A stretch of DNA of 64,000 nucleotides. It comes from Mesorhizobium sp. ORS 3359. Lineage in GTDB: Bacteria; Pseudomonadota; Alphaproteobacteria; Rhizobiales; Rhizobiaceae. Where the stretch lies: assembly GCA_000824845.1 (NCBI GenBank), contig CCNC01000094.1, positions 124,001 to 188,000 on the forward strand, read 5' to 3'. The translations under genes were made by a program, and so were the position numbers. Shown here one piece after another: positions 52,021-61,555 of this stretch (its first letter is position 1; every line of letters starts with the position of its first letter). The notes under the pieces are model-generated. The model did no database searches. It had not been told where the DNA came from and worked only from the letters and a program-made list of their open reading frames with translations.

Positions 52021-53082
52021 TTAGCCCGCCGCAGCCTCCAAGGCTATTGAGGCCTCCACGGCACGCATGCGCTCGTCCAGAAGTCCGTTCGCCAACAGAT
52101 ATCTTATGTGGCCGATGCGCTGGAAGCGAGGACCCTCGAATTCCTCCAAGGTGACATTCGATTGCCGATAGGCCCGGTAAAGCTGTTCGGCGCCTTTGCG
52201 GGCGTCCCATTGCGGCCGGAAGCTCGGAAGAGCGCGCGCAATCTTCTCGAAGCTTACCCGATAGGAACGTTTGTCGGGGCCGGCATCGGCCGCGAACTCC
52301 AGGCGGCAGCCAGGCACCACATCGGCGACGATCTCGGCTATGTCGCGGATCCTGTAATTGTGGGCCGTCTGCCCCACATTGAAAGCCTCGTTGTGGATCA
52401 CATCCCGCGGGGCTTCGAGGCCGGCGATGAAAGCGCGGGAAATATCCTCGATGTGAACGATGGGCCGCCACGGGGTCCCATCGGATTTGAGCAGGATCAC
52501 GCCTTTGGTCACCGCCCAGGCAACGAGATTGTTCAGCACGATGTCGAAGCGAAGCCGGCGCGACAAGCCATAGGCCGTAGCAGGCCGGAAGTAGGTCGGA
52601 GAGAAGCTGCCGTCGGCGAGTTCGGAAATATCGCGTTCGGAAAGTACCTTGGACCAGCCATAGGGCGTGACCGGATTGAGCTCTCCGGTTTCGTCCACCA
52701 TGTCATCGCCCGCCTGTCCGTAATTGCTGCAGGACGAAGCGAAGAGAAAGCGTGACACGCCGGCTTCCTTGGCCGCTTTCGCGAAGCGAACGCTGCCCTT
52801 GTGGTTAATCTCGTATGTGATCTCCGGATCGAGATCGGAGAGCGGGTCATTCGAGAGGGCTGCCAGGTGTATTACGGCGTCGAAACCTTCGAGATCGCGA
52901 GGCTGCACGTCCCGGACGTCCTTTTGAATGGATGGAACGGATGCTCGCTCCCCTCCCGCCGCAAAGGTGCAGCGCCGGTAAAGGTCGCTGTCGTAGCCGG
53001 TCACCGCATGCCCCGCGCGAAGCAGCATCGGCACCATCACCGACCCGATATAGCCTTGATGGCCGGTTACCATGACTTTCAT
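52021..53082 (-). CDS. NAD-dependent epimerase/dehydratase (SDR) for nucleotide sugar
   Basis: 353 residues. Rossmann start [20 protein letters not shown] (GxxGxxG), [24 protein letters not shown] and the catalytic YGWSKVLSE (Y-x3-K) are all present. The C-terminus lacks family-specific features. It may reduce or epimerise a 4-keto nucleotide sugar made by earlier steps. It is upstream of the DUF4910 gene with 5 bases between, so the two form one operon. The start at 53082 is chosen by family alignment. Confidence 0.88.
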   Translation of the reverse strand: MKVMVTGHQGYIGSVMVPMLLRAGHAVTGYDSDLYRRCTFAAGGERASVPSIQKDVRDVQPRDLEGFDAVIHLAALSNDPLSDLDPEITYEINHKGSVRFAKAAKEAGVSRFLFASSCSNYGQAGDDMVDETGELNPVTPYGWSKVLSERDISELADGSFSPTYFRPATAYGLSRRLRFDIVLNNLVAWAVTKGVILLKSDGTPWRPIVHIEDISRAFIAGLEAPRDVIHNEAFNVGQTAHNYRIRDIAEIVADVVPGCRLEFAADAGPDKRSYRVSFEKIARALPSFRPQWDARKGAEQLYRAYRQSNVTLEEFEGPRFQRIGHIRYLLANGLLDERMRAVEASIALEAAAG

Positions 53083-53259
53083 CGTACACCTCTCAAGAGT
53101 GGATTGATTACCCTGAAAGCTACTTGGGCGACCAAGGCTCGGGGAGAACGCCAATAGGCGGTCAGGACGCCCTGTTGGACGAGCCGTTGGCTACCTCTTT
53201 CGGGGAGGCCCAGGCTAAGCCTTTCGAAGGCTATCTGCCGGCGATGGCCTGAAGTTTTG

Positions 53260-53299
53260 TGGCAGGTGGCATGGCAATGGACTTGCGAGCCACCTGCCA
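53260..53299. repeat. Inverted repeat in intergenic region
   Basis: TGGCAGGTGGC (53260-53270) and GCCACCTGCCA (53289-53299) are perfect 11-base arms around an 18-base loop. It lies 20 bases after the glycosidase gene's stop (minus strand). No T-run follows, so it may stabilise or end the transcript. The region 53083-53319 has no gene. Confidence 0.5.
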
Positions 53300-53319
53300 T
53301 GCAATGGTCGCCTCCTCGC

Positions 53320-54750
53320 TTAGCCAGGCGCGGGCATGTCCGACGCATCGCGCATCACGGCGTGCCGCGATTTGAACTCACTAGAGCCGACGATGCCCAA
53401 GGCAATGGAATCGCGCGTCATTGATCCTCTGCGCAACTGTCGGGAATAGGTTTCCATCCCGTAGCCGTCCGCTGGGCGATCCAACAACAGCATGTAAAGA
53501 AACCCGATATAGGCGCGGTCCGTCAGGCCTATAGTGGCATATTTGGCCTCGAATTCTTCAGAGCGAATCAACTCCATGACCACGTCGGTAAGCCGAGCGT
53601 CTCCGTTCTCGAGCGCTGCCGACAAGCGATCCAATCCTGCGGTGTCGCCGTCACGGCCGAGGACGAGACAATAGGCAAAACTTGCCTGGTGGACATAGGT
53701 GAACCCATCGGCAAACGTCGCCTCGGGGTTGCACCCCCGCTGCGGCTTGGGCAACGGTTGCGGGCCGCGCGTGATGTCGCGGACAGCCTTATAGGCGGGT
53801 TTCGGTTCGCCGGTCATCCATTTGCCGTTGTTATTCGCGACGAGTCTAACCAGACCCATATTGGCTTCGAAGCTCGGGGCCCAGTAAGTCTCATCCAGCA
53901 ACTCATAGATATGCGCTGCCTCCAGCTTGTACTTCTCCTGGAGTTCGCGGAGCCGTGTCATCGTCTGTTTGACGCCGTCAGCCTGCTGCCGCTCGCTCCG
54001 CTGACTTCCGTAGGGATTATTGAATTCGGTAACCCAAATCGGCTTGCCGTAGGAAGAAATCTCGCGGAAAGCCCATTCGGGGTCTTCCCCGTACATGTGC
54101 CAGACAGAGATGTCCCAGGCGATCCCATCCTGCTTCATCCGCGCGAAGGCGCCGGTATGGCCCCAGCCAGCCGTGCCCATGGCTTTTTTTATGCTCGGAT
54201 CAACGGCCGTCATGCCATCGGACAGCCCCTTAAGGACTGCGCTTACCTTCACCCAGCGCGGACCGTAGTAGTCGAGCACTCCAGTTCCACCTGCCGGCCC
54301 CCAGCTGCATGGATATTGCGATCCATCTTCACGCTGCTCGCAGGGCTTGATGATGGCGTAGACCTCCATCTCGTTGCCCAGTTCCCAAACGCGGATGTCG
54401 TTCTTGAACCTGGTGCCGAGCGCAACCGCCAGTTTCCGGGCCTCAACATAAAGTTGGTCCGGTTTCTCCTTGTCCAAGTCCATCCCGGGTGTGATCACTG
54501 GGAGGATTTCGATCCCTCTCCTTTTCCCGGCTTCGACGACTTGGGCCAAAGTATCTGCCTCGTCTTCGGCCGTGATGTTGACCCTATATGATTTGAGACC
54601 GAGATCCTTGATGAAATCGAGTTGTTTTTCGATTGGAACACCCGGGTAGGAAGCCACCGGATGGCCGTTCACCCCCCAGAGCAAATCAGCAGATGCGGGC
54701 GCGGCTGTTGCCAGCAGCAAAGCAGCCGCGGCTGAGAAACGAAACGACAT
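53320..54750 (-). CDS. Secreted glycoside hydrolase (clan A-like) with two DUF4214 repeats
   Basis: 476 residues. Signal peptide MSFRFSAAAALLLATAAPASA comes first. The catalytic domain (~25-345) has RVWELGNEMEVYAI (acid/base E) and KPIWVTEFNNPYG (nucleophile E), the two glutamates of clan GH-A. The C-terminal part has two DUF4214 units (SFAYCLVLGRDGDTAGLDRL; YIGFLYMLLLDRPADGYGMETY), usually found in polysaccharide-associated proteins. It may trim or release exopolysaccharide outside the cell. ATG at 54750 is chosen over 54759 because GGGAGG lies 10 bases upstream. Confidence 0.85.
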   Translation of the reverse strand: MSFRFSAAAALLLATAAPASADLLWGVNGHPVASYPGVPIEKQLDFIKDLGLKSYRVNITAEDEADTLAQVVEAGKRRGIEILPVITPGMDLDKEKPDQLYVEARKLAVALGTRFKNDIRVWELGNEMEVYAIIKPCEQREDGSQYPCSWGPAGGTGVLDYYGPRWVKVSAVLKGLSDGMTAVDPSIKKAMGTAGWGHTGAFARMKQDGIAWDISVWHMYGEDPEWAFREISSYGKPIWVTEFNNPYGSQRSERQQADGVKQTMTRLRELQEKYKLEAAHIYELLDETYWAPSFEANMGLVRLVANNNGKWMTGEPKPAYKAVRDITRGPQPLPKPQRGCNPEATFADGFTYVHQASFAYCLVLGRDGDTAGLDRLSAALENGDARLTDVVMELIRSEEFEAKYATIGLTDRAYIGFLYMLLLDRPADGYGMETYSRQLRRGSMTRDSIALGIVGSSEFKSRHAVMRDASDMPAPG

Positions 54751-55007
54751 GGCAATCATGCCTCCCTGCACGACTTTCAATATCGGGATAGTCGGAACTG
54801 CAGGAGTCGGAAGCAATTTGCCCATACGGGTATGAGAGGCCGCGCTTTACCTCTTTTGGAGGCTGTAGCCTAGCCATCAGGCGGCATGACTATTTGATTG
54901 CGCTTCTCGAGTCAGCACTCGGATGATTGGCGGTGACTGCCGCGGATGAATAGAATTGATATTCGCTTCGTGCGACAACCACCGGGCCGGCTACACCTTC
55001 TGAGCCT

Positions 55008-56276
55008 TTATCCGTAGACTTCCCCAAAATCCGCGTCGACCTGGATCATGAGCTCAAGATACTTCCATGCAATCCAGCGCCAGGAATAGCTGCTCGCCCT
55101 GGTATGGCCCTTGCTAACCATTCGCTTGCGCAAAGCCGGGTCGAGCGCCAGCTTCCCAACGTTTTCCGCCCACGATTGGACATCGTCCGGATCTGCATAG
55201 AGGGCAGAATCGCCACAGACTTCGGGCAGACACGGCGAAGTCGAGGCGACGACCGGACATCCCGACGCCATCGCCTCCACCGCGGGCAACCCAAAACCTT
55301 CGATCCGGGATGGAAACAGGAAGCAAACCGCGCCCTCAAGCGCTTTTTTGAAGTCGTGATCGCCTATGCGCCCGAGAAGGACGATGTTCCCCGGCAATTC
55401 GGGGACGTGCCGCAAGATCGTTTCCTCGTCGACATCGCCTGGCATCCAGAGGTCGAGTCCCATCTCATCGAGACGAGGGGCAAGCTTAGCCAAAAGTCCC
55501 ATGTTCTTGTATTCTTGATCACCTCGGCCAAGGCAAACGACATATGGCCTGTCTCGATTGACGACGAGGGACGATCTGGTCGCATCCCACTTTTTCGCAT
55601 GGTCGCTGCCATTGTAGGTAACGACGATGTTTTTCTCAGGTGCAATCCCAAACCTGACCAGATGACTCCGCGAGAGTTGCGAAACCGTGGTGATCCGTGC
55701 GGCTCGCCTGCCAACCAGCGGAAGGATCAGGCGGTGCGCCCAACGGAATCCCCGCGCATAGCTCGACGGCATCAGCCTCGTGTGCATGTCATGGATGCAT
55801 GCGATCTGACGCCTCATCACGACTGGCGCAAGGTTGCAAAAGCTGAGCAATCCGCCAGGCACATGCCAAGGCAGTTGCGCTTGCACCCAGAACTGCGGAA
55901 GTCGCGGCCTATTGAACTCGGGAACGACCCGGACTGTTATGGCTTTCAGAGGAAGAGGTTCGACAAGCGGGCGCGGCACCACGAGATCGATTTCCAGATC
56001 ACGGCCAAGCGGATGCCCTTCCGAAATGAGGGCGTCGAGAGCCGTCGTCACCTCCAGTCCGTAACGCGCTACCCCGTTGCGCCGAAGCGTGGTGAAGTCG
56101 CCATTTATCGTCCAACGTCGTCTTGGCGGCTCGAAGTCCGCCGATGTCCTGCCGGGATGGCCAATCAGGTATTGCGAGCTTTCTGGAAGCGACTGGGCAA
56201 CCAGTGCGGCAGTGCTGTGGCCGTTCAAATGCCTGGACCGCCCGGCCGGCGCCGCATTGAACTCAGAATTGCCCAT
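55008..56276 (-). CDS. Glycosyltransferase family 4
   Basis: 422 residues. The N-terminal GT-B domain opens RRRWTINGDFTTLRRNGVARYGLEV, and the C-terminal part has PYVVCLGRGDQEYKNMGLLAKLAP and CFLFPSRIEGFGLPAVEAMASGCPVVASTSPCLPEVCGDSALY. It is paralogous to the next gene and head-to-head with it. ATG at 56276 is preferred because GGAGAAGGCG lies directly upstream. It adds a sugar of unknown type to the repeat unit. Confidence 0.87.
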   Translation of the reverse strand: MGNSEFNAAPAGRSRHLNGHSTAALVAQSLPESSQYLIGHPGRTSADFEPPRRRWTINGDFTTLRRNGVARYGLEVTTALDALISEGHPLGRDLEIDLVVPRPLVEPLPLKAITVRVVPEFNRPRLPQFWVQAQLPWHVPGGLLSFCNLAPVVMRRQIACIHDMHTRLMPSSYARGFRWAHRLILPLVGRRAARITTVSQLSRSHLVRFGIAPEKNIVVTYNGSDHAKKWDATRSSLVVNRDRPYVVCLGRGDQEYKNMGLLAKLAPRLDEMGLDLWMPGDVDEETILRHVPELPGNIVLLGRIGDHDFKKALEGAVCFLFPSRIEGFGLPAVEAMASGCPVVASTSPCLPEVCGDSALYADPDDVQSWAENVGKLALDPALRKRMVSKGHTRASSYSWRWIAWKYLELMIQVDADFGEVYG

Positions 56277-56464
56277 CGCCTTCTCCGCCTTGCCGACGAG
56301 CAGCCACCCTAACACTCCAGGAGACACAACGGCCCTCAAACGTTTGAGGTAGTTCCAGCGTCTGCCCTCGCCTGGCTGGATGATCCTCCGCGCCTGCGAA
56401 TGACCCAACGGCCGTAGTGACCGCACGCGCCGGCGGTCTCAAACTAGGACATCGAGAGGGTGAC

Positions 56465-57595
56465 ATGGCACGGCGCTGGACTATCAACGGACGTTTCCTT
56501 TCCCAATCGACAACTGGCGTCCAGCGTTATGCAAGGGAGATCGTCCGTTCACTGGACGATTTAATCGCCGAGCGTGCGCCACTTACCCGTGGACTCGAGA
56601 TCAGGCTCCACTGTCCGCCGGGCAGCTCGGACGTCCTGCTCAATTCCATCGAACGTTGCGAAATTGGCAGCACAGGTGGGCATCTGTGGGAGCAGACCCA
56701 ACTAGCAACCTCGTTGCACGGGGGCGGGCTGCTCAGTCTGTGCAATACCGGACCGCTTCTGTCTCGCAAGCATATTGTCTGCATTCATGATGCAAATGTG
56801 TGGAATGCTCCACAGAGCTATTCACTTGCATTCAGGGCCTCTTACAAAACGCTGCTGCCATGCCTTGGCAAGACAGCATGCAACATCTCGACTGTTTCCA
56901 ATTTTTCGCTGGGCGAATTGGTTCGCCGGGACATTGTCCCGGCGCAAAGGGCCTTTGTTGCCCCGAACGGCCACGAACACGTCTTGCAGTGGAAGCCCGA
57001 ACACTCGGCAGCGACGCGGCTGGCGGCCTCGCGGGATACCATCGTCTTGATCGGCAGCGCCGCGCCACACAAAAATGTGGACCTCATTCTGGGCATGTCC
57101 GACCGCCTTGGCAATGCCGGATTTAGGATCGCGGTTGTCGGCATGCCGGGTTCGCACATTTTCAAAACGGGATCAGCCAGGGCTGAAGCTGGAAACATTC
57201 ATTGGCTCGGTCGCATTTCCGATAGCGAGCTGGCTGCGCTGCTGACCGACTCGCTCTGCCTGGCCTTTCCTTCGCTGACCGAAGGCTTTGGTCTTCCGGT
57301 TGTCGAGGCGATGGCGCTCGGCTGTCCGGTTGTGGTGTCGGAACGTGCCAGCCTGCCGGAGGTCTGCGGAAATGCAGCTCTTTATGCCGCTGCCGACAAC
57401 CCACTGGCATGGCTCGACCGCTTCACGGGGCTGCGCAACTCCAAAGCGCTGCGCCTGCGGTTGGCAGCAAAGGGAAAAGCCAGAGCCGAGGCATATAGCT
57501 GGAGAGCGAGCGCGATGCGCTACCTGCAGGCGATGGCCGCTGCCGACGGCATCGATACAGAGACCAAGGTCGTCAGGCTGCACGAGCTCACATGA
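56465..57595 (+). CDS. Glycosyltransferase family 4
   Basis: 376 residues. The start ARRWTINGRFLSQSTTGVQRYAREI and the C-terminal FPSLTEGFGLPVVEAMALGCPVVVSERASLPEVCGNAALY match the preceding gene closely, so the two are an inverted duplicate pair with different acceptor or donor use. ATG at 56465 is supported by AGAGGGTG upstream. It ends convergent with, and overlapping by 8 bases, the GT4 gene on the other strand. Confidence 0.87.
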   Translation: MARRWTINGRFLSQSTTGVQRYAREIVRSLDDLIAERAPLTRGLEIRLHCPPGSSDVLLNSIERCEIGSTGGHLWEQTQLATSLHGGGLLSLCNTGPLLSRKHIVCIHDANVWNAPQSYSLAFRASYKTLLPCLGKTACNISTVSNFSLGELVRRDIVPAQRAFVAPNGHEHVLQWKPEHSAATRLAASRDTIVLIGSAAPHKNVDLILGMSDRLGNAGFRIAVVGMPGSHIFKTGSARAEAGNIHWLGRISDSELAALLTDSLCLAFPSLTEGFGLPVVEAMALGCPVVVSERASLPEVCGNAALYAAADNPLAWLDRFTGLRNSKALRLRLAAKGKARAEAYSWRASAMRYLQAMAAADGIDTETKVVRLHELT

Positions 57596-58820
57596 TGCTA
57601 TGAAGGGACTGGACCGCGCCGATCGATTCCAGGATGGCCCGGTCGAAATTCTCTTCCGAAAAGCGCTGTGCGTTCGTGGCGCAGGCTTTGGGCGTGATAA
57701 GGTGGCTGTTTTCCTCGAACTGTTTGACCGCTTCCTTCAGATGCTCGATGGTCTGAGCCCTGAACAGCACCCCGGTCGGTTCGGGATCTGCTCCGAGGCG
57801 CCGCGCGATATCGATCGCGCCGCCGCGGCCGAAGGCAATCAGCGGCGTCCCGCAGGCTTGCGCCTCGGCCAGCGCAATGCCGAAGTCCTCGCACCCCGCA
57901 AAGACCATCGCCTTTGCCCGGGCAAGCGTATCAACATACTCCTTGCGGGGAAGGAACCCCGAAAAAGTGACATTCGGACCTGCCAGCGATCGTAGGCTAG
58001 CTGATTGCTGGCCTTCGCCGACGATAACCAGCCTTCGCGATGGCATCTCGTTGAAGGCCTTGATGACGAGGTCGGTGCGCTTGTAGGGCGCGAGGAAGGA
58101 CGCAGAGACGTAGTAGTCGTCCTTGTCGTCGACACATGGCAACTCCTTGAGCGCAACGGGCGGGAAAACAACCCGCGCGTCCCGTCCATAGATATGCTGT
58201 ATCCGGGAACGGACATAGTTCGAATTCGCCAGCATCAGGTCCGGACCGTGAGCGGTTCTCGTATCCCACGTCCTCAGTCGGTGCAGCATGTACCGATAAA
58301 GCATTCCCTTCGGGCCAAAGCCGAGCTTGCCTTGTTGGAGATAGGAAAACTGCTCGTCCCAGGCGTAGCGGACAGGGCTGTGCACGTAGCACAGATGCGG
58401 CTGATCAGGTCTGGTGATCACGCCCCGCGAAAATGCGGCCGAAGAGGAGATCACCGCGTCATACCCGGTCACGTCGAACTGTTCGATCAGGAAGGGGCAA
58501 AAGAAAAACAGAGACCGGTAGAACTTCTGGACCATCGGTATTCGGTTGGCCGCGGAGGTGTGGAATTCCACATCGCGGAAGTATTGCTCTTTCACCTCGG
58601 CCGGGAGGAAATCGAAAAGTGTGAACACCTCTGCATTGGGAAACTGCTTGCAAATCTGCGCCAGGACCCGCTCGCCGCCCCGAAAGTTGGGGCACCAGTC
58701 GTGGACGACCGCGATCCTGGCATATCTGTCGAAGTCGGGCGGCGGGGCAGCCGGAAAATCCTCAATGGGCATTTCGACCGTGGCTGCGACGGCCAGGTCG
58801 GAAGAGCGTTCATGCAGCAT
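57588..58820 (-). CDS. Glycosyltransferase family 4 (WbaZ-like)
   Basis: 410 residues. Features: RIAVVHDWCPNFRGGERVLAQICKQFPNAEVFTLF, HLCYVHSPVRYAWDEQFSYL, NSNYVRSRIQHIYG, SASFLAPYKRTDLVIKAF and AGCEDFGIALAEAQACGTPLIAFGRGG. These match the WbaZ-like mannosyl/rhamnosyl transferases. ATG at 58820 is chosen because AAGGGGGAC lies upstream and the family starts with LHERSS-type variable ends. It is divergent from the next GT2 gene with a 246-base promoter region. Confidence 0.87.
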   Translation of the reverse strand: MLHERSSDLAVAATVEMPIEDFPAAPPPDFDRYARIAVVHDWCPNFRGGERVLAQICKQFPNAEVFTLFDFLPAEVKEQYFRDVEFHTSAANRIPMVQKFYRSLFFFCPFLIEQFDVTGYDAVISSSAAFSRGVITRPDQPHLCYVHSPVRYAWDEQFSYLQQGKLGFGPKGMLYRYMLHRLRTWDTRTAHGPDLMLANSNYVRSRIQHIYGRDARVVFPPVALKELPCVDDKDDYYVSASFLAPYKRTDLVIKAFNEMPSRRLVIVGEGQQSASLRSLAGPNVTFSGFLPRKEYVDTLARAKAMVFAGCEDFGIALAEAQACGTPLIAFGRGGAIDIARRLGADPEPTGVLFRAQTIEHLKEAVKQFEENSHLITPKACATNAQRFSEENFDRAILESIGAVQSLHSIM

Positions 58821-59066
58821 TGTTGTCCCCTTCCTCCTTGGAGCCTCAGTTTCTGTTTCGTCCCACGAGCCTCGCAAGTTGTCCGATCGGTCACGGATTG
58901 CTCCGGGTCATTTTCCACCTACCGCTTATGGTCGCGAGGTACCGGTGGCCAATACTCCAAAAGCAGGTGCCCAGGGGTAGGCCGAGTTGATCGGGCCCAC
59001 TTTTATGCAGGCTGTTTGAGCCCTCGCGTCGTCCTAGGGTCTGTGCAAGCGACACCTGGACGAAAA

Positions 59067-59939
59067 ATGAAACTTGCGGTGATTATCCCGACCCTCGGTC
59101 GCAGCGAGCAAGTTGCTCGCCTGCTGGGATATCTGGGTGGCCAGACAAGGCTTCCCGACGAGGTCATCCTGTCGGCACCCGATGCCACGCACGTCGAACT
59201 CCCGGACCACTGCCCTTTCCCGGTGTCGAGTGTTTTCGGGCCCAAAGGATTGGCTGCCCAACGCAATACTGCTCTTGTGCCCTCGTTGGGTCGCTTCGAG
59301 GTCATAACGTTCTTCGACGACGATTTCGTTCCGTCCGCCCGATACCTGGAGCAGATCGAGCAGGCTTTCGCTGGAAATGACGGATGGGCGGTAGTGATGG
59401 GCAGGGTCGTCAAGGACGGCGCTACCAATGCCGGTCTGACCTGGGACGATGCAGAAGCTGCGCTAAGGGATTCAGAAGGCCGAGAAACGACTGAACCATC
59501 AGTGATCGATCATGTTGGCGCCTACGGATGCAACATGTCGTTCCGCGCTTCGCTGATTGGCGATTTGCGATTCGACGAGCGCCTGGTCCTCTATGGCTGG
59601 CAGGAAGACATCGACTTCACCAGTCAAATGCGATCCAGGGGTCGCGTTGTATGCGTGACGTCGATCACGGGCGTCCATCTCGGGATCAAGACGGGCCGCG
59701 TCAGCGGAAAGCGATTCGGCTACTCCCAGGTCGCCAATGCGATCTATCTAATAAGGAAAGGCACGGTCCCTGCCTCCTTTGCCCTTCCCCTCATGTTCAG
59801 GAACATAGCGGCCAACCTCGCAAAGAGCCTTTGGCCCGAGCCGTATGTCGATCGCAGAGGCCGGCTCGTCGGCAACGTGCTCGCGATCCTGCACATCGCC
59901 ATGGGCCGGATCGAACCCGAATACATCCTGAAAATCTGA
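59067..59939 (+). CDS. Glycosyltransferase family 2
   Basis: 290 residues. Motifs: LAVIIPTLGRSEQVARLLGYLGGQT, LAAQRNTALVPSLGRFEVITFFDDDFVPS (DDD metal site), AYGCNMSFRASLIGDLRFDERLVLYGWQEDIDFT. It adds a sugar in exopolysaccharide synthesis, ExoA/ExoL-like. ATG at 59067 starts the conserved part; a much longer upstream frame is a shadow of the opposite gene. It lies 8 bases upstream of the export gene. Confidence 0.88.
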   Translation: MKLAVIIPTLGRSEQVARLLGYLGGQTRLPDEVILSAPDATHVELPDHCPFPVSSVFGPKGLAAQRNTALVPSLGRFEVITFFDDDFVPSARYLEQIEQAFAGNDGWAVVMGRVVKDGATNAGLTWDDAEAALRDSEGRETTEPSVIDHVGAYGCNMSFRASLIGDLRFDERLVLYGWQEDIDFTSQMRSRGRVVCVTSITGVHLGIKTGRVSGKRFGYSQVANAIYLIRKGTVPASFALPLMFRNIAANLAKSLWPEPYVDRRGRLVGNVLAILHIAMGRIEPEYILKI

Positions 59940-59947
59940 CGGCGAGA

Positions 59948-61267
59948 ATGACAATGCGCAAATGGCTTTCAACAGTGGCAGGGATTTCATTAGTCGCAAC
60001 AGCTGTCTGCCCCTCGCCGGCACCAGCTGCAGAGTACCTCCTTGGACCGCAGGACAAGATCAGGCTGAAGGTTTACGAATGGCGCGCATCGCGTGATGTG
60101 ATCTTCGAATGGACGGCTCTCAACGACAGTTTCGTCGTCGGCGCTGACGGCACCCTCTTCCTGCCTTTTGTCGGTCAGATACGCGCCGAAGGGACCGCTC
60201 CCGGCGATCTGGCCCGCTCCATAGGCGATCGGCTGATGCAACATATGGGCCTTGGCCGCCAGCCCGACGTGGCGGTGGAGATCGCGCAATACAGACCGTT
60301 TTATATTGTCGGCAACGTGAAGCAACCCGGCGAATTTCCCTACCGGCCCGGCCTGACGGTGCTACAGGCGCTGGGTATCGCCGGCGGTTTGCCGATACGC
60401 GAGGATGATGTTTCTCGGCTCCAACGAGAGGTCATCTCAAGCCAGGGCGAGGTCGGACTGCTCGCTCTGAGCAATGTCAGCCTGCTTGCTCGCAAGGCCC
60501 GGCTGCAGGCAGAATTGGCCGGCAGCGAGGATATAACTTTCCCCTCTGAACTGAGGGACAGGGCTTCGAACGAAACCGTCGCGCTGGCAATGGACCAGGA
60601 ACGCAAGATTTTCGCCATCCGCAAGGATTCGCTGGCGACCCAGCTCCGCTCACTGCGCGAACTCAAGGACTTTCTGCAAAAGGAACTGGCCTCGCTCGAG
60701 CAACAGCTGACCTTCCATGACAAACAGATCCAGCTCATCCAAAAGGAACTCGCCGGTGTCTCGAATCTCGTCCAGAAAGGTCTTGCGGTTGCGCCGCGGG
60801 AACTTTCCCTGGAGGGGACCGTCGCCCAGATGCAGAGCGACCGGTTGGCGGCTGAGACCTCGATGCTGCGTGTCAGGCAGGACATGAGCAAGACCGACAT
60901 TGAAATCCTCAATCTCGGCAACCAGCGTTCCAGCGAGATCGCAGAGAGCTTGCGCGAGACACAGCAACAGCTCAACGAGGTCACCAGCAAATCCGACACC
61001 GCGGTGCAGTTGCTGCACGAGACACAAGTTACTGCCCCCGCTCTGCTGGCGCTCCGGCAAAACGCCGCAAAGGCCAAGCCGATCTTCACGATTGTGAGGC
61101 CGAAAGACGGTGGCACGGAGGAGCTTGCTGCCCAAGAGACCACCTTTGTCGAGCCGGGCGATACCGTGAAAGTAGAAATCCCGCTGCCGAAATCGGGCCT
61201 GGATAGCTTGCCTGCAGCGGATGCCAGTGTCCAGGCGGAGACAAACGCTGTTGGAAGTACGAACTGA
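59948..61267 (+). CDS. Polysaccharide export protein, ExoF-like
   Basis: 439 residues. The signal peptide (LSTVAGISLVATAVCPSPAPAAEY) precedes the polysaccharide biosynthesis/export domain (LLGPQDKIRLKVYEWRASRDV, FVVGADGTLFLPFVGQI). It is followed by a SLBB-like segment and a long coiled coil (~residues 210-350; EELASLEQQLTFHDKQIQLIQKEL). This matches ExoF of succinoglycan export. It is an outer-membrane/periplasmic part of the channel with ExoP. The start at 59948 or 59954 is undecided. Confidence 0.88.
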   Translation: MTMRKWLSTVAGISLVATAVCPSPAPAAEYLLGPQDKIRLKVYEWRASRDVIFEWTALNDSFVVGADGTLFLPFVGQIRAEGTAPGDLARSIGDRLMQHMGLGRQPDVAVEIAQYRPFYIVGNVKQPGEFPYRPGLTVLQALGIAGGLPIREDDVSRLQREVISSQGEVGLLALSNVSLLARKARLQAELAGSEDITFPSELRDRASNETVALAMDQERKIFAIRKDSLATQLRSLRELKDFLQKELASLEQQLTFHDKQIQLIQKELAGVSNLVQKGLAVAPRELSLEGTVAQMQSDRLAAETSMLRVRQDMSKTDIEILNLGNQRSSEIAESLRETQQQLNEVTSKSDTAVQLLHETQVTAPALLALRQNAAKAKPIFTIVRPKDGGTEELAAQETTFVEPGDTVKVEIPLPKSGLDSLPAADASVQAETNAVGSTN

Positions 61268-61555
61268 CCACATCTATGTCGGCGCCGACCCGTTGCTACA
61301 TCCGGCTCGGCCGATGCCGCTCCTGCTGCAGGTCGCGGTTGGATGATCGGTCACAGTCACGCATGGTGATGTCGTCGGCCATTGTTGGAAAACGCCAACC
61401 TCTGCAAGAGCCTGGTTTCGATATTTCGAACGGCATTCCCAAGCACTTTCCTTAGCACTTGCCTTGCACTCCGTGGGCGCATATCAGTTGGCGCACGCTG
61501 GGCTGTTGATCCCTGACGAAACTGCCTGCCGCGGCAAGCCAAACCGGTTCTGCGG

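Noticed and set aside
55104-56312. 402-residue plus-strand open frame
   Set aside because: Antisense to a well-supported glycosyltransferase.
58005-59066. Upstream extension of the GT2 frame to a 644-residue protein
   Set aside because: The extension is antisense to the GT4 gene at 57588-58820; the family starts at 59067.
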